Source of the DNA: an uncultured Bacilli bacterium
GTDB taxonomy: Bacteria > Bacillota_I > Bacilli_A > RF39 > UBA660
Direction: 5' to 3'
Assembly (NCBI GenBank): GCA_947629425.1
Contig: CANRDR010000009.1
Coordinates: 1-19,991, forward strand
DNA length: 19,991 bases
This document shows, in pieces, positions 1 through 7,074 of this stretch. Position 1 is the first letter of the stretch. Every line of letters starts with the position of its first letter. The position numbers and the translations under genes are program-made. The notes beneath the pieces were generated by a model. That model saw only the letters and a program-made list of their open reading frames with translations, did no database searches and was not told the origin of the DNA.

Positions 1-1142
1 TAGGTTCAATCATTGAAATACCATATAATCTTTCGTTAAGTTTAAGACCATCAATAGTACTAAAAAAAGATATAAAACTAATAAGTGGAGATGGAACAAA
101 GACAAATGCATATAAAGTAGATGAAAATCCATTTGATGAAGGAACATTAGCATATAATATAATAAAAAATGCACAAAATGTAAGAGATAATAAAGAAACA
201 ACAAATAATACAACGAAATTATCACCAGTACCAGAAAGTATACCAGCACAACAAGCAAGTGGAATAGATGAGAGAACTCTATCAATAACAGAAGATGATT
301 ATGGTAGTTCATACTACTTTAGAGGAAATATAGAAGATAATTACTTAAACTTAAATAATATGTGTTGGAGAGTCGTTAGAATACAAGGGGATGGAAGTAT
401 TAAAATTACTATTGAAGATGATTCCTCTCTATGTGAATTATCAACTGGAAAAAATAATAGTATTTCAAATGTATTATATGGATATAAAGAAGAAAATGGT
501 AAAATTTTAGCAGATTATGAAAATTGTACAAATGATTCTACTACATGTATACGTTCAAAATTACAAAAATGGTTTAATGAAAAATTTACAACTAATATAG
601 AAACTACTTATCCTTCAAATGAACAAGCAACTTTAAAGGAAGAATTTAAAGATAAAATTAAATATGAAAATTGGATAATAGGGGATTGGACAACTGCTTA
701 TAATAATATAGATGGAACAAAATATGATACTCCGCCATCAGATAAATTTTATCATTATGAAAATTATCGAAATATTTTCAATAAACCAACATTAACTACT
801 AAAATTGATGGCAAATATTTAAAAGTAAATGATTATATATCTGGATTGACAGCAGAGGAACTAGTATTTGCAGGTACAGGTTGGAGTTCAAGTAAAGCAA
901 ATACAAATTTTTATTTATATGATTCTAAAGATTATTGGACTCTTTCGCCGGCTTATTATAATAGTGATGATACATATAATGGTGATTGGTTATTAGATAT
1001 GAATAAGTCTGGTTACATTGGCGCATGGCATGTTAATTATGCAGATAATCAAAGAACCACTTATCCTACAATAGTATTGAATAAAGATATAACGATAAAA
1101 TCAGGAAATGGATTAAAAACAAGTCCATACATAATAGAATAA
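1..1142 (+). CDS. Surface protein with tandem FRG modules (5' end outside the window)
   Basis: The reading frame (codons from position 3) is open from the window edge to TAA at 1140-1142, giving at least 379 residues, so the ATG at 360 is internal. Residues 14-37 (nt 42-113) end in IVLKKDIKLISGDG, which matches the module ending near nt 1070-1139 (IVLNKDITIKSGNG, PYIIE). A linker follows, then a second complete module: YYFRGN at about nt 315, CWRVVRIQGDG, GLTAEE and YWTLSP. The same signature occurs in the intact minus-strand gene at 10268-11383 and in the fragment after 19521. Several Cys residues sit near the start of the module. The part seen has no membrane segment; an N-terminal anchor may lie upstream. 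I know this FRG/WRI pattern from uncharacterised surface proteins of gut Bacilli but no function for it. Moderately sure of the family, unsure of the role. Confidence 0.8.
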   Translation, partial: GSIIEIPYNLSLSLRPSIVLKKDIKLISGDGTKTNAYKVDENPFDEGTLAYNIIKNAQNVRDNKETTNNTTKLSPVPESIPAQQASGIDERTLSITEDDYGSSYYFRGNIEDNYLNLNNMCWRVVRIQGDGSIKITIEDDSSLCELSTGKNNSISNVLYGYKEENGKILADYENCTNDSTTCIRSKLQKWFNEKFTTNIETTYPSNEQATLKEEFKDKIKYENWIIGDWTTAYNNIDGTKYDTPPSDKFYHYENYRNIFNKPTLTTKIDGKYLKVNDYISGLTAEELVFAGTGWSSSKANTNFYLYDSKDYWTLSPAYYNSDDTYNGDWLLDMNKSGYIGAWHVNYADNQRTTYPTIVLNKDITIKSGNGLKTSPYIIE

Positions 1143-1225
1143 ATATATTATCATCTATTTTAACAAACATTAAATTTCTAAAATAAATTTTATATTTAAT
1201 TTTAAATAAACAATATAAAAAATTA

Positions 1226-1254
1226 TGTACTTTAAATAAAAAATGAAATATAAT
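1226..1254 (+). promoter_or_regulatory. Possible murD promoter
   Basis: A consensus -10 TATAAT lies at 1249-1254, about 28 bases before the murD start, with a weak -35 (TGTACT, 1226-1231) at 17-bp spacing. The surrounding DNA is almost pure A/T, so a chance match is possible. Confidence 0.35.
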
Positions 1255-1281
1255 ATAAAAAAGAAATTTATGAGGTGTTTT

Positions 1282-2613
1282 ATGATTGAAAATAAAAAAA
1301 TACTTATATTAGGAATGGCAAGAAGTGGTACAAGTATAGCAAAACTATTATCAAAATATAATAATGATTTAACTATAACTGATAAAGTAGAACAAGATGA
1401 ATCATTAATTAATGAATTAAAAAAATTAAACATAAAAGTAATTATAACTGATAAACAAGAAGAATTAGTTGATGATAGTTTTGATATAATTATTAAAAAT
1501 CCAGCAATAATTAGTACACATCCAGCAATACTAAAAGCAAAAGAGTTAAATATAGAAGTTATAAATGAATTAGAAGCATGTTTTAATTTAATACCTAAAT
1601 CTACTAAAATAATAGGTATAACAGGTTCTAATGGTAAAACAACTACAACTACAATGATTTATGATATATTAAATAAAAAATATAATAACGTTTATTTAGG
1701 AGGTAATATTGGAACTCCTTTATCAAGTATAGTAGAAAATATTAAAGATAATAGTATATTAGTATTAGAAATATCTGATCATCAACTATGTGATATGTAT
1801 AAATTTAAAACTAATATAAGTGTATTAACTAATTTAAGTCAAGTTCACCTAGATTTTCATAATAATTCTTATGAAACATATAAATCTATGAAAAAAAGAA
1901 TATTCAATCATCATACTAAAGAAGATTATGCAATATTAAATAAAGATGATTTAGATGTAATGAATTTAACTAAAGATATTAAATCTAAAAAATTATATTT
2001 TTCTAAAACAAATGGAGATATTTATATAAAAGATAATAATATAATTTATAAAGATGAAATAATAATTAATACTAATGATATTGCAATAAAAGGAATGCAT
2101 AATTATGAAAATATAATGGCTACTATCTTAGTATGTAAATTATTTAATATAGAAAATAATATAATTATTGAATATTTAAAAGAATTTAAAGGAGTAGAAC
2201 ATAGAATAGAATTTGTAAGAGAGTTAAATAATAGAAAGTTTTATAATGACTCAAAGGCTACAAACAATAAATCAACTATAATAGCATTAAATTCTTTTAA
2301 AGAACCAACAATATTATTAATGGGTGGATTAGATAGAAATATTCCATTTGATGAATTAGCACCATATTTAAATAACGTAAAAACTATTATATGTTTTGGT
2401 GAAACTAAAAATAAAATAAAAGATTTTGCAAATAAACAAAACAAAGATTGTATAGTTTTAGAAACTTTAGAAGAAGCTACTTATAAAGCATATGAAATAA
2501 GTAGTGAAAATGATGTAATTCTATTAAGTCCAGCATGTGCATCTTGGGATCAATTTCCTGATTTTGAAACTAGAGGAAATCTTTTTAAAGAAATAGTAAA
2601 TAGTTTAAAATAA
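1282..2613 (+). CDS. murD: UDP-N-acetylmuramoyl-L-alanine--D-glutamate ligase (MurD)
   Basis: This cytoplasmic Mur ligase adds D-glutamate to UDP-MurNAc-L-Ala in peptidoglycan precursor synthesis. The protein has 443 residues, the usual MurD length. Visible landmarks are an N-terminal nucleotide-fold start (ILILGMARSGTS), the Mur ATP-binding loop GITGSNGKTTTTT, GGNIGTPL, the central NDSKATN motif, LLMGGLDRN, and the C-terminal SPACASWDQFPDFETRG. The start at 1282 has GAGGTG just upstream; the in-frame ATG at 1243 would add a lysine-rich tail and has no ribosome site. One difference from textbook MurD is EISDHQL where ELSSFQL is usual. The gene stands alone with its own terminator rather than with mraY, murG and ftsW. 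Other Mur ligases are unlikely because NDSKATN and the C-terminal motif are MurD-specific. Confidence 0.95.
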   Translation: MIENKKILILGMARSGTSIAKLLSKYNNDLTITDKVEQDESLINELKKLNIKVIITDKQEELVDDSFDIIIKNPAIISTHPAILKAKELNIEVINELEACFNLIPKSTKIIGITGSNGKTTTTTMIYDILNKKYNNVYLGGNIGTPLSSIVENIKDNSILVLEISDHQLCDMYKFKTNISVLTNLSQVHLDFHNNSYETYKSMKKRIFNHHTKEDYAILNKDDLDVMNLTKDIKSKKLYFSKTNGDIYIKDNNIIYKDEIIINTNDIAIKGMHNYENIMATILVCKLFNIENNIIIEYLKEFKGVEHRIEFVRELNNRKFYNDSKATNNKSTIIALNSFKEPTILLMGGLDRNIPFDELAPYLNNVKTIICFGETKNKIKDFANKQNKDCIVLETLEEATYKAYEISSENDVILLSPACASWDQFPDFETRGNLFKEIVNSLK

Positions 2614-2640
2614 TATCAGTTTTTATTCTGATATTTTTTA
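2612..2640 (+). terminator. Intrinsic terminator after murD
   Basis: Perfect 8-bp stem AATATCAG / CTGATATT with an 8-base loop, followed by a T run. It starts within the murD stop codon. Confidence 0.85.
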
Positions 2641-2641
2641 A

Positions 2642-2669
2642 TTGATTAAATTTAAAAATTTGTTAAAAT
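2642..2669 (+). promoter_or_regulatory. Promoter for the HEIIH protein gene
   Basis: TTGATT (2642-2647), 16-bp spacer, TAAAAT (2664-2669) preceded by TGT, an extended -10. It sits between the murD terminator and the next start codon. Confidence 0.6.
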
Positions 2670-2696
2670 AAATATTAAATTAAGAAGTGTGATAGT

Positions 2697-3917
2697 ATGT
2701 ATAAAGTAAATATTTTTTATGATAAATTAAATAATTATAAAGATATAATATTAGAAGAATTAATAAAATATTATGGTATAGAATATACTAATAAAATAAT
2801 AAAAAGATATAATAAAACATTTTTTATATTAGATAGTGATCCTATAAATACATTTAAATATATATTAAATAATAAACAAGATTTTAAAGCAATTGATATA
2901 TTAAAATATTATAAAACTTATATATTATATAAAAACTTATTTATAAATAATTCTAATAAACATATGTTATGGGTAGAAAAATATATAAATACTTATTTAA
3001 CAGATAAAAAAATTAATATAAAAAAAGAAGAAATACAAGAATTATTTTTAAATTATATAGATGCTTTTAGTACACAAAATGAAAACTTATTAAGTAATAG
3101 TCCTAAAATAGTAAAAGATAATATATTAAAAAGAAGAAACTATGTTATAAAAAAAATGAAAGAATTAAATATAAATATAAAATTAGATAATAAAACTATA
3201 GATAATTTAATAGAATTTATATTTGATTCTAAAGATTATCATAGAATAATAATATCTAAAAAAAGTGAATTAGGTAAATACATAAAAGATAATTTAAAAG
3301 ATTTAAGTGATTATAGTGTTAAAAATATTGTATTTGGTAGTGATACTGCATTTAATTTAGTAATATTTTATGATGAATTTGATAATACTAAATTTTATAA
3401 AGTATTAAAATTTCCTATAATAGAACAAATTAATAAAAATTGTAATTGTTTAGATGTAATATTAATACATGAAATAATACATTGTATAGAAACTAATGAA
3501 TTAGGTAATTGTGTAGGATTAGATAATAATACTGCAAATAAAGTATTTAATGAAATAAGAACACAAAAACTTGCTATAGAAATAGCAAATATATTACATA
3601 AAAAAGATATATTTATATTTGATAATAAAAATAATTATAATGATAAATTTACAGCATCTTATGAATATTTTAAAGATATCAGTTATAGTTTTATAAATAA
3701 TCATGAAGATATTATAAAATATTGTGCAATTAATAATGATTTAAATTTATTATATGATTTCTTTGGTAATAATTTTAAAATATATTCTAAATATTTAGAT
3801 CAATTATATGAAAATATAAAATCATATGTAGATAATGGTTATAAAATAAATGAAATTAAAGATGAACATGCACTTAAATTAATTAAAAAAATAGAAGATA
3901 GTTTAATTAATAATTAA
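2697..3917 (+). CDS. Uncharacterised protein with an HEIIH metalloprotease-like motif
   Basis: I do not recognise this family. The 406-residue protein has no signal peptide or clear membrane segment and is probably cytoplasmic. The N-terminal half is Lys/Ile/Asn-rich and predicted helical. Residues 258-262 are HEIIH within LDVILIHEIIHCIETNE, the zincin pattern HExxH in a hydrophobic helix. About 27 residues downstream, FNEIRTQKLAIEIAN could supply a third, acidic zinc ligand as in gluzincins. Two Cys flank the motif on each side. The ribosome site is weak (AAGAAGTG about 9 bases before ATG). The gene has its own promoter, follows the murD terminator and converges with tspO, overlapping it by 15 bases. 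A zinc peptidase is the best guess, resting on one motif; the rest of the protein gives no further support. Confidence 0.7.
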   Translation: MYKVNIFYDKLNNYKDIILEELIKYYGIEYTNKIIKRYNKTFFILDSDPINTFKYILNNKQDFKAIDILKYYKTYILYKNLFINNSNKHMLWVEKYINTYLTDKKINIKKEEIQELFLNYIDAFSTQNENLLSNSPKIVKDNILKRRNYVIKKMKELNINIKLDNKTIDNLIEFIFDSKDYHRIIISKKSELGKYIKDNLKDLSDYSVKNIVFGSDTAFNLVIFYDEFDNTKFYKVLKFPIIEQINKNCNCLDVILIHEIIHCIETNELGNCVGLDNNTANKVFNEIRTQKLAIEIANILHKKDIFIFDNKNNYNDKFTASYEYFKDISYSFINNHEDIIKYCAINNDLNLLYDFFGNNFKIYSKYLDQLYENIKSYVDNGYKINEIKDEHALKLIKKIEDSLINN

Positions 3918-4349
3918 AGTATTAATAATAAGAATGCTTGCAAAAATATTCCATAATATAAATGGTATTATAAAATATGCATTCTTTTTATTTAATTTAT
4001 ATGTTTCATTAAAGAAATATATAGATGATACTAAACCACATAAAGTAACTATAGTACTTAGTATTAAATTATTATAATAGAAAAATACAATACTATATAA
4101 TTGATTAAATATATAAGTTAAAACTAATGATAAAGTATAATTTCTATTAATTATTTCATTTTTAATAGTATTATAAATAGATATAGATAAAAGTATATAA
4201 AGTATTGGCCAAACTATAATAAATACTATTTTATTAGGAGTATATATAGGTAAATTTAAAGAATTATAAAAAGTTTTATTAAATGGTGCAATAATAGAAC
4301 TAATAAACCATAAAAATAAAATAATTAAAAATCCCAATATTTTTTTCAT
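3903..4349 (-). CDS. tspO: TspO/MBR family membrane protein
   Basis: A 148-residue, five-helix integral membrane protein of the TspO/peripheral-type benzodiazepine receptor family, which binds porphyrins and related ligands and is linked to stress and tetrapyrrole handling in bacteria. Diagnostic features are the first helix followed by a Pro-rich loop, PIYTPNKIVFIIVWPILYILL (about residues 34-54; the usual pattern is P-W-x-P-x-x-x-F-x-x-x-W-x-x-L-Y), and the final helix PFILWNIFASILIINTLI. Two of the usual Trp residues are replaced by Tyr or Ile. The start chosen is ATG at 4349, with AAAGGA 8 bases upstream; a TTG six bases earlier lies too close to that site. The 3' end overlaps the convergent upstream gene by 15 bases. 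Confidence 0.85.
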   Translation of the reverse strand: MKKILGFLIILFLWFISSIIAPFNKTFYNSLNLPIYTPNKIVFIIVWPILYILLSISIYNTIKNEIINRNYTLSLVLTYIFNQLYSIVFFYYNNLILSTIVTLCGLVSSIYFFNETYKLNKKNAYFIIPFILWNIFASILIINTLIIN

Positions 4350-4360
4350 AATCAAATTCC

Positions 4361-4389
4361 TTTACTATATTTAAACTTTGTTATACAAT
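4361..4389 (+). promoter_or_regulatory. Promoter for the rhomboid operon
   Basis: TTTACT (4361-4366), 17-bp spacer, TACAAT (4384-4389), 27 bases before the start codon and in the divergent gap with tspO. Confidence 0.5.
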
Positions 4390-4415
4390 ATATATATGTT
4401 AGAAAGGACATATTT

Positions 4416-5558
4416 ATGAATAATACACTAATTATTTCTGAAAAAGATGAACTAATTATGAAATTAGTACATTACTTTGTAACTAAAGAAAATTATGCTC
4501 CTATAGTAGTTAATGGAGTTAAAAATGAAATATGGTTAGAAAATTTAGATGCGTATTATAAAATAATAAGAATTAATTCTAATTATATTCATAATAAAGA
4601 ACAATTTGATTTTGATATATTTAAAATATTAAATGTAAATAAACAAATAAAGAAAAAAACATTAACGAGAAAATTAAAAACATTAAATATATTAACAGAT
4701 ACAAGTGAATATGTTAATATCGATGATTTTAAAAATGATTATATAGATAACTTTATTATAAAAACTAATGAAGATTTAGAGAGTAAAGATGGAATTATTT
4801 CATTATTTCCACAAATATTAAATGAAAATGTTAAGAATTTACATGGTTTAGAATTTTTACTTAATGTATCTAATGATATAAATAAAAAAACAGAAAAAGA
4901 AAATAAAATATATGAAAATGTATTTAAACCAAAAAAAATTGTTGCGACTAAAGTATTAATTATAATAAATATAATTATGTTTATATTTTCGTTATTATTT
5001 GAAATGACTAAAGGGTATGATCTTGCTATTTATTTAGGTGTAGGTAGATCATTTGTAAAATCAGGAGAATGGTATAGGATAATAACTTGTGGATTTTTAC
5101 ATGCTGGTATAATACATTTATTTACAAATATGATTTCTTTAAATGTATTAGGAAGTCAAGTAGAAAACTTTATTGGTAAAAAGAAATTTTTAATAGTTTA
5201 TTTTGCTAGTATGATTACTGGAAGCCTACTTTCTTGTGCTGTATCTGATTCATTAAGTATTGGTGCAAGTGGTGCAATATTTGGATTATTTGGAAGTCTA
5301 TTATATTTTGGATATTTTTATAGAATATATTTAGGAAATGTATTAAGAACTCAACTAATTCCATTATTAATATTAAATTTAGCGATTGGATTACTTCCTG
5401 GTATAGATATGGCTGCTCATATTGGTGGTTTAGTTGGTGGAGTATTTGCAACTATGATGGTTGGTATTGATAAAAAAACAAAGAAAAGTGATAATATTAA
5501 TGGATTAATTACTTTAATAATATTAATAGGGTTTTTAGTATTTTTAATAATGAAATAG
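4416..5558 (+). CDS. Rhomboid family intramembrane serine protease (GluP/YqgP-like)
   Basis: A membrane protease that cleaves transmembrane substrates within the bilayer. Of 380 residues, about 1-175 form a soluble, probably cytosolic domain, as in Bacillus YqgP/GluP. The membrane domain begins with KVLIIINIIMFIFSLLF. The catalytic serine is Ser285 in GASGAIFG, and its partner is His335 in AAHIGG. The supporting HxxxxHxxxN motif is His229, His234 and Asn238 (HAGIIHLFTNM). All catalytic residues are present. Compared with Bacillus GluP, the C-terminal TPR region is absent; the protein ends after the last helix. It starts an operon: the next gene's ribosome site overlaps its stop codon, so DUF1292 protein and transglycosylase are probably made together with it. 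AGAAAGGA lies about 8 bases before ATG. Very sure of the family; substrate unknown. Confidence 0.93.
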   Translation: MNNTLIISEKDELIMKLVHYFVTKENYAPIVVNGVKNEIWLENLDAYYKIIRINSNYIHNKEQFDFDIFKILNVNKQIKKKTLTRKLKTLNILTDTSEYVNIDDFKNDYIDNFIIKTNEDLESKDGIISLFPQILNENVKNLHGLEFLLNVSNDINKKTEKENKIYENVFKPKKIVATKVLIIINIIMFIFSLLFEMTKGYDLAIYLGVGRSFVKSGEWYRIITCGFLHAGIIHLFTNMISLNVLGSQVENFIGKKKFLIVYFASMITGSLLSCAVSDSLSIGASGAIFGLFGSLLYFGYFYRIYLGNVLRTQLIPLLILNLAIGLLPGIDMAAHIGGLVGGVFATMMVGIDKKTKKSDNINGLITLIILIGFLVFLIMK

Positions 5559-5566
5559 GGATGTTT

Positions 5567-5782
5567 ATGGATAGTGATATTAGTATAGAAATTGATAATA
5601 AAAAATATTTAATAATTGATAAATTTAATAAAGAAAATAAAGATTTTATAATATTAAAAGAAGATGGTAGTGATGAAATTTATGCATCACTTTATGAAAT
5701 TAATGATGATAAATTAAAAATAATACCAATTACTGATGATAAAGATTATGATTTAGTAGATGAATATTTAGGTGAATTATGA
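5567..5782 (+). CDS. DUF1292 family small acidic protein
   Basis: A 71-residue acidic protein. The patterns KKYLIIDKFNKENKDFIILK, YASLYEINDDKLKIIPI and a terminal acidic VDEYLGEL resemble the DUF1292 (YrzB-like) family of Firmicutes, whose function is unknown. There is no membrane segment. ATG at 5567 is preferred over 5561 because the AGGG ribosome site (5557-5560) overlaps the upstream stop codon and is correctly spaced only for 5567. The stop overlaps the next start as ATGA, so translation of the following transglycosylase is likely coupled to it. Confidence 0.8.
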   Translation: MDSDISIEIDNKKYLIIDKFNKENKDFIILKEDGSDEIYASLYEINDDKLKIIPITDDKDYDLVDEYLGEL

Positions 5783-6900
5783 AAATAATGTTTAATATTA
5801 CAGATACAATGTATCCAATATGTATAAAAAATAATAAATATGAAAATACTCAAGTTGTAGCAAGTTATATTCTAAAAAATAAAGAAAAAATAGAAAATAT
5901 AAAAATAGTAGATGGAATAATAACTTTTAATTTTAAAAATACTTTTGTTAAAATAGTAACAAATAACAGATTATCAAATAATGAAATCTTAAATGAAGTT
6001 ATTAAATTTGCAAAAGCTAAAAGAAAAGAAATTTATAGAAAAAAACTTAGAAATAGGAAAATAAAACGTGTATTATTTAATGCTGCTATAGGATTAGGTA
6101 TTAGTTTTACTATAAGTGCTATTGCAACATCTATATTAATAGGAAAAGATACATCTAAATTAAAAAAGAAAGTAGAAGAGAACAAGATTACTTATAATGA
6201 TCCTAATATTAAATCTTATGAATATAATAATATGAACTTAGTATTAGATAATAATGAAGAAATATCAATAAATCTTGATTATAACGATAGAACTGATACT
6301 GATAAATTTAAACATACTAAGGAAGTTTATTTTAATAAAATTAATGAGTATTCTAAAAAATATAATATAAATCCTTATGTTATGCTTGCAATTGCAACAC
6401 AAGAAACTGGAGGAGAAGAAAATTATTTTTATGGCTCTGGTAAAGGTTTAATGCAAATTGAAGAAAGTGCTTGGGATAATGAGATATTAAAAGCATATAA
6501 TACTGAATTAAATGATTATGAAACAATCAGAGTTGATGGTAGTAGATTAAATGAACTAGATTATAATATTAAAGTAGCATGTATGTATTTTCAAAATTGT
6601 TTAACTTTATCAAATTATAAATTAGATGTTGCAATTCAAATGTATAATTATGGATATGGTAATATGACTAAAGTATTAAGAAGTGCAAATGATAATTTAA
6701 ATTTATCTTTTAGTGAATGTATGAATCATTATGTAGATAATTGGAAAAATTTTAGATCTGTTGTAAATAGTGGAGATAAATTGTATTTAGAACATATATT
6801 ATCATATATAGAAGATAGTAAAATAGATATTAATAAAGTAAATTCAAGTGATGTAATAACATATAATATCAATAAAAATAATCGAAATTTGACAATTTAA
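5779..6900 (+). CDS. Membrane-anchored SLT-type lytic transglycosylase
   Basis: A probable peptidoglycan-cleaving enzyme acting outside the membrane. Of 373 residues, 1-97 are a Lys/Asn-rich cytoplasmic part I cannot assign; 98-122 (VLFNAAIGLGISFTISAIAT) are one membrane helix preceded by a strongly positive stretch, which places the C-terminus outside. Residues about 190-330 are an SLT/lysozyme-fold domain: YNINPYVMLAIATQETGG with catalytic Glu209, then GSGKGLMQIEESAWD, and later AIQMYNYGYGNM, matching the ES, GLMQI and AYNAG motifs. The ATGA overlap with the DUF1292 gene and an AGGTG ribosome site within it indicate translational coupling. A long cytoplasmic N-terminal domain is unusual for this enzyme class and could sense or recruit something inside the cell. 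The strong promoter of the next transcript begins inside its 3' end. Confidence 0.88.
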   Translation: MKIMFNITDTMYPICIKNNKYENTQVVASYILKNKEKIENIKIVDGIITFNFKNTFVKIVTNNRLSNNEILNEVIKFAKAKRKEIYRKKLRNRKIKRVLFNAAIGLGISFTISAIATSILIGKDTSKLKKKVEENKITYNDPNIKSYEYNNMNLVLDNNEEISINLDYNDRTDTDKFKHTKEVYFNKINEYSKKYNINPYVMLAIATQETGGEENYFYGSGKGLMQIEESAWDNEILKAYNTELNDYETIRVDGSRLNELDYNIKVACMYFQNCLTLSNYKLDVAIQMYNYGYGNMTKVLRSANDNLNLSFSECMNHYVDNWKNFRSVVNSGDKLYLEHILSYIEDSKIDINKVNSSDVITYNINKNNRNLTI

Positions 6901-6917
6901 TATATTTGTGCTAAAAT
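6889..6917 (+). promoter_or_regulatory. Near-consensus promoter P1
   Basis: TTGACA (6889-6894), exactly 17 bp, then TGC-TAAAAT (-10 at 6912-6917, extended). The -35 lies inside the last codons of the transglycosylase gene. The expected start is near 6923-6925. TTGACAA here and TTGTCAA at 6922-6928 form an inverted repeat around the -10, possibly an operator. Confidence 0.8.
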
Positions 6918-6923
6918 GTAGTT

Positions 6924-6984
6924 GTCAATGGGGGTTGGACACTATAAAGTTTGGGCTAAAAAGAACTCCATTGAGGAGTTTTTT
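6924..6984 (+). ncRNA. Candidate short RNA or attenuated leader of about 60 nt
   Basis: The RNA from promoter P1 would end at the terminator at 6964-6984 after about 60 nt, with no ribosome site and no useful reading frame. It contains two mutually exclusive helices. UCAAUGGGG (6925-6933) can pair with CUCCAUUGA (6966-6974) over 9 bp including one G-U; that consumes the left arm of the terminator hairpin AACUCC / GGAGUU. The layout is therefore that of a terminator/antiterminator switch or a compact stand-alone RNA. The 30-base middle holds a small ACU-AUAA-AGU hairpin and G-rich patches. I do not recognise any known riboswitch class. Whether it is a leader for the gene at 7075 or independent is open, because that gene also has its own promoter. 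Confidence 0.5.
6964..6984 (+). terminator. Intrinsic terminator of the short RNA
   Basis: Perfect 6-bp stem AACTCC / GGAGTT with a 5-base loop, then a run of T. Confidence 0.8.
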
Positions 6985-6991
6985 AACATAT

Positions 6992-7020
6992 TTGACAAAG
7001 TATTGTTAATGTGTTAGAAT
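6992..7020 (+). promoter_or_regulatory. Near-consensus promoter P2 for the InlB-repeat protein
   Basis: TTGACA (6992-6997), 17 bp, TGT-TAGAAT (-10 at 7015-7020, extended). It has the same design as P1 about 100 bp upstream and would start transcription near 7027. Confidence 0.85.
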
Positions 7021-7030
7021 AGACTACGTC

Positions 7031-7066
7031 TTTATGTTAAATGTACATAAATTCTTTGGAAGGGGG
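7031..7066 (+). promoter_or_regulatory. 5' leader hairpin and strong ribosome binding site
   Basis: TTTATGT (7031-7037) and ACATAAA (7045-7051) can form a 7-bp hairpin at the 5' end of the P2 transcript, which may protect it. The purine-rich GGAAGGGGG (7058-7066), 8 bases before ATG, is the strongest ribosome site in front of any gene here. Confidence 0.55.
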
Positions 7067-7074
7067 AAATAAAC

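Noticed and set aside
10..312. Minus-strand open frame of 100 codons, Leu/His/Tyr-rich
   Set aside because: Antisense shadow of the partial surface gene, whose plus-strand frame is open throughout and has clear homology to the other modules.
1243..1281. Longer MurD starting at 1243
   Set aside because: The extra 13 residues are not part of the family, have no ribosome site, and would place the start upstream of the likely transcription start.
5778..5784. Mycoplasma-type genetic code (TGA read as Trp)
   Set aside because: TGA acts as stop in ATGA overlaps at 5779 and 17145, and Trp is encoded by TGG in all recognised proteins.
6921..6984. Known riboswitch such as preQ1, SAM or fluoride
   Set aside because: I could not match the conserved core of any class I know, and the downstream gene is not of a matching pathway.
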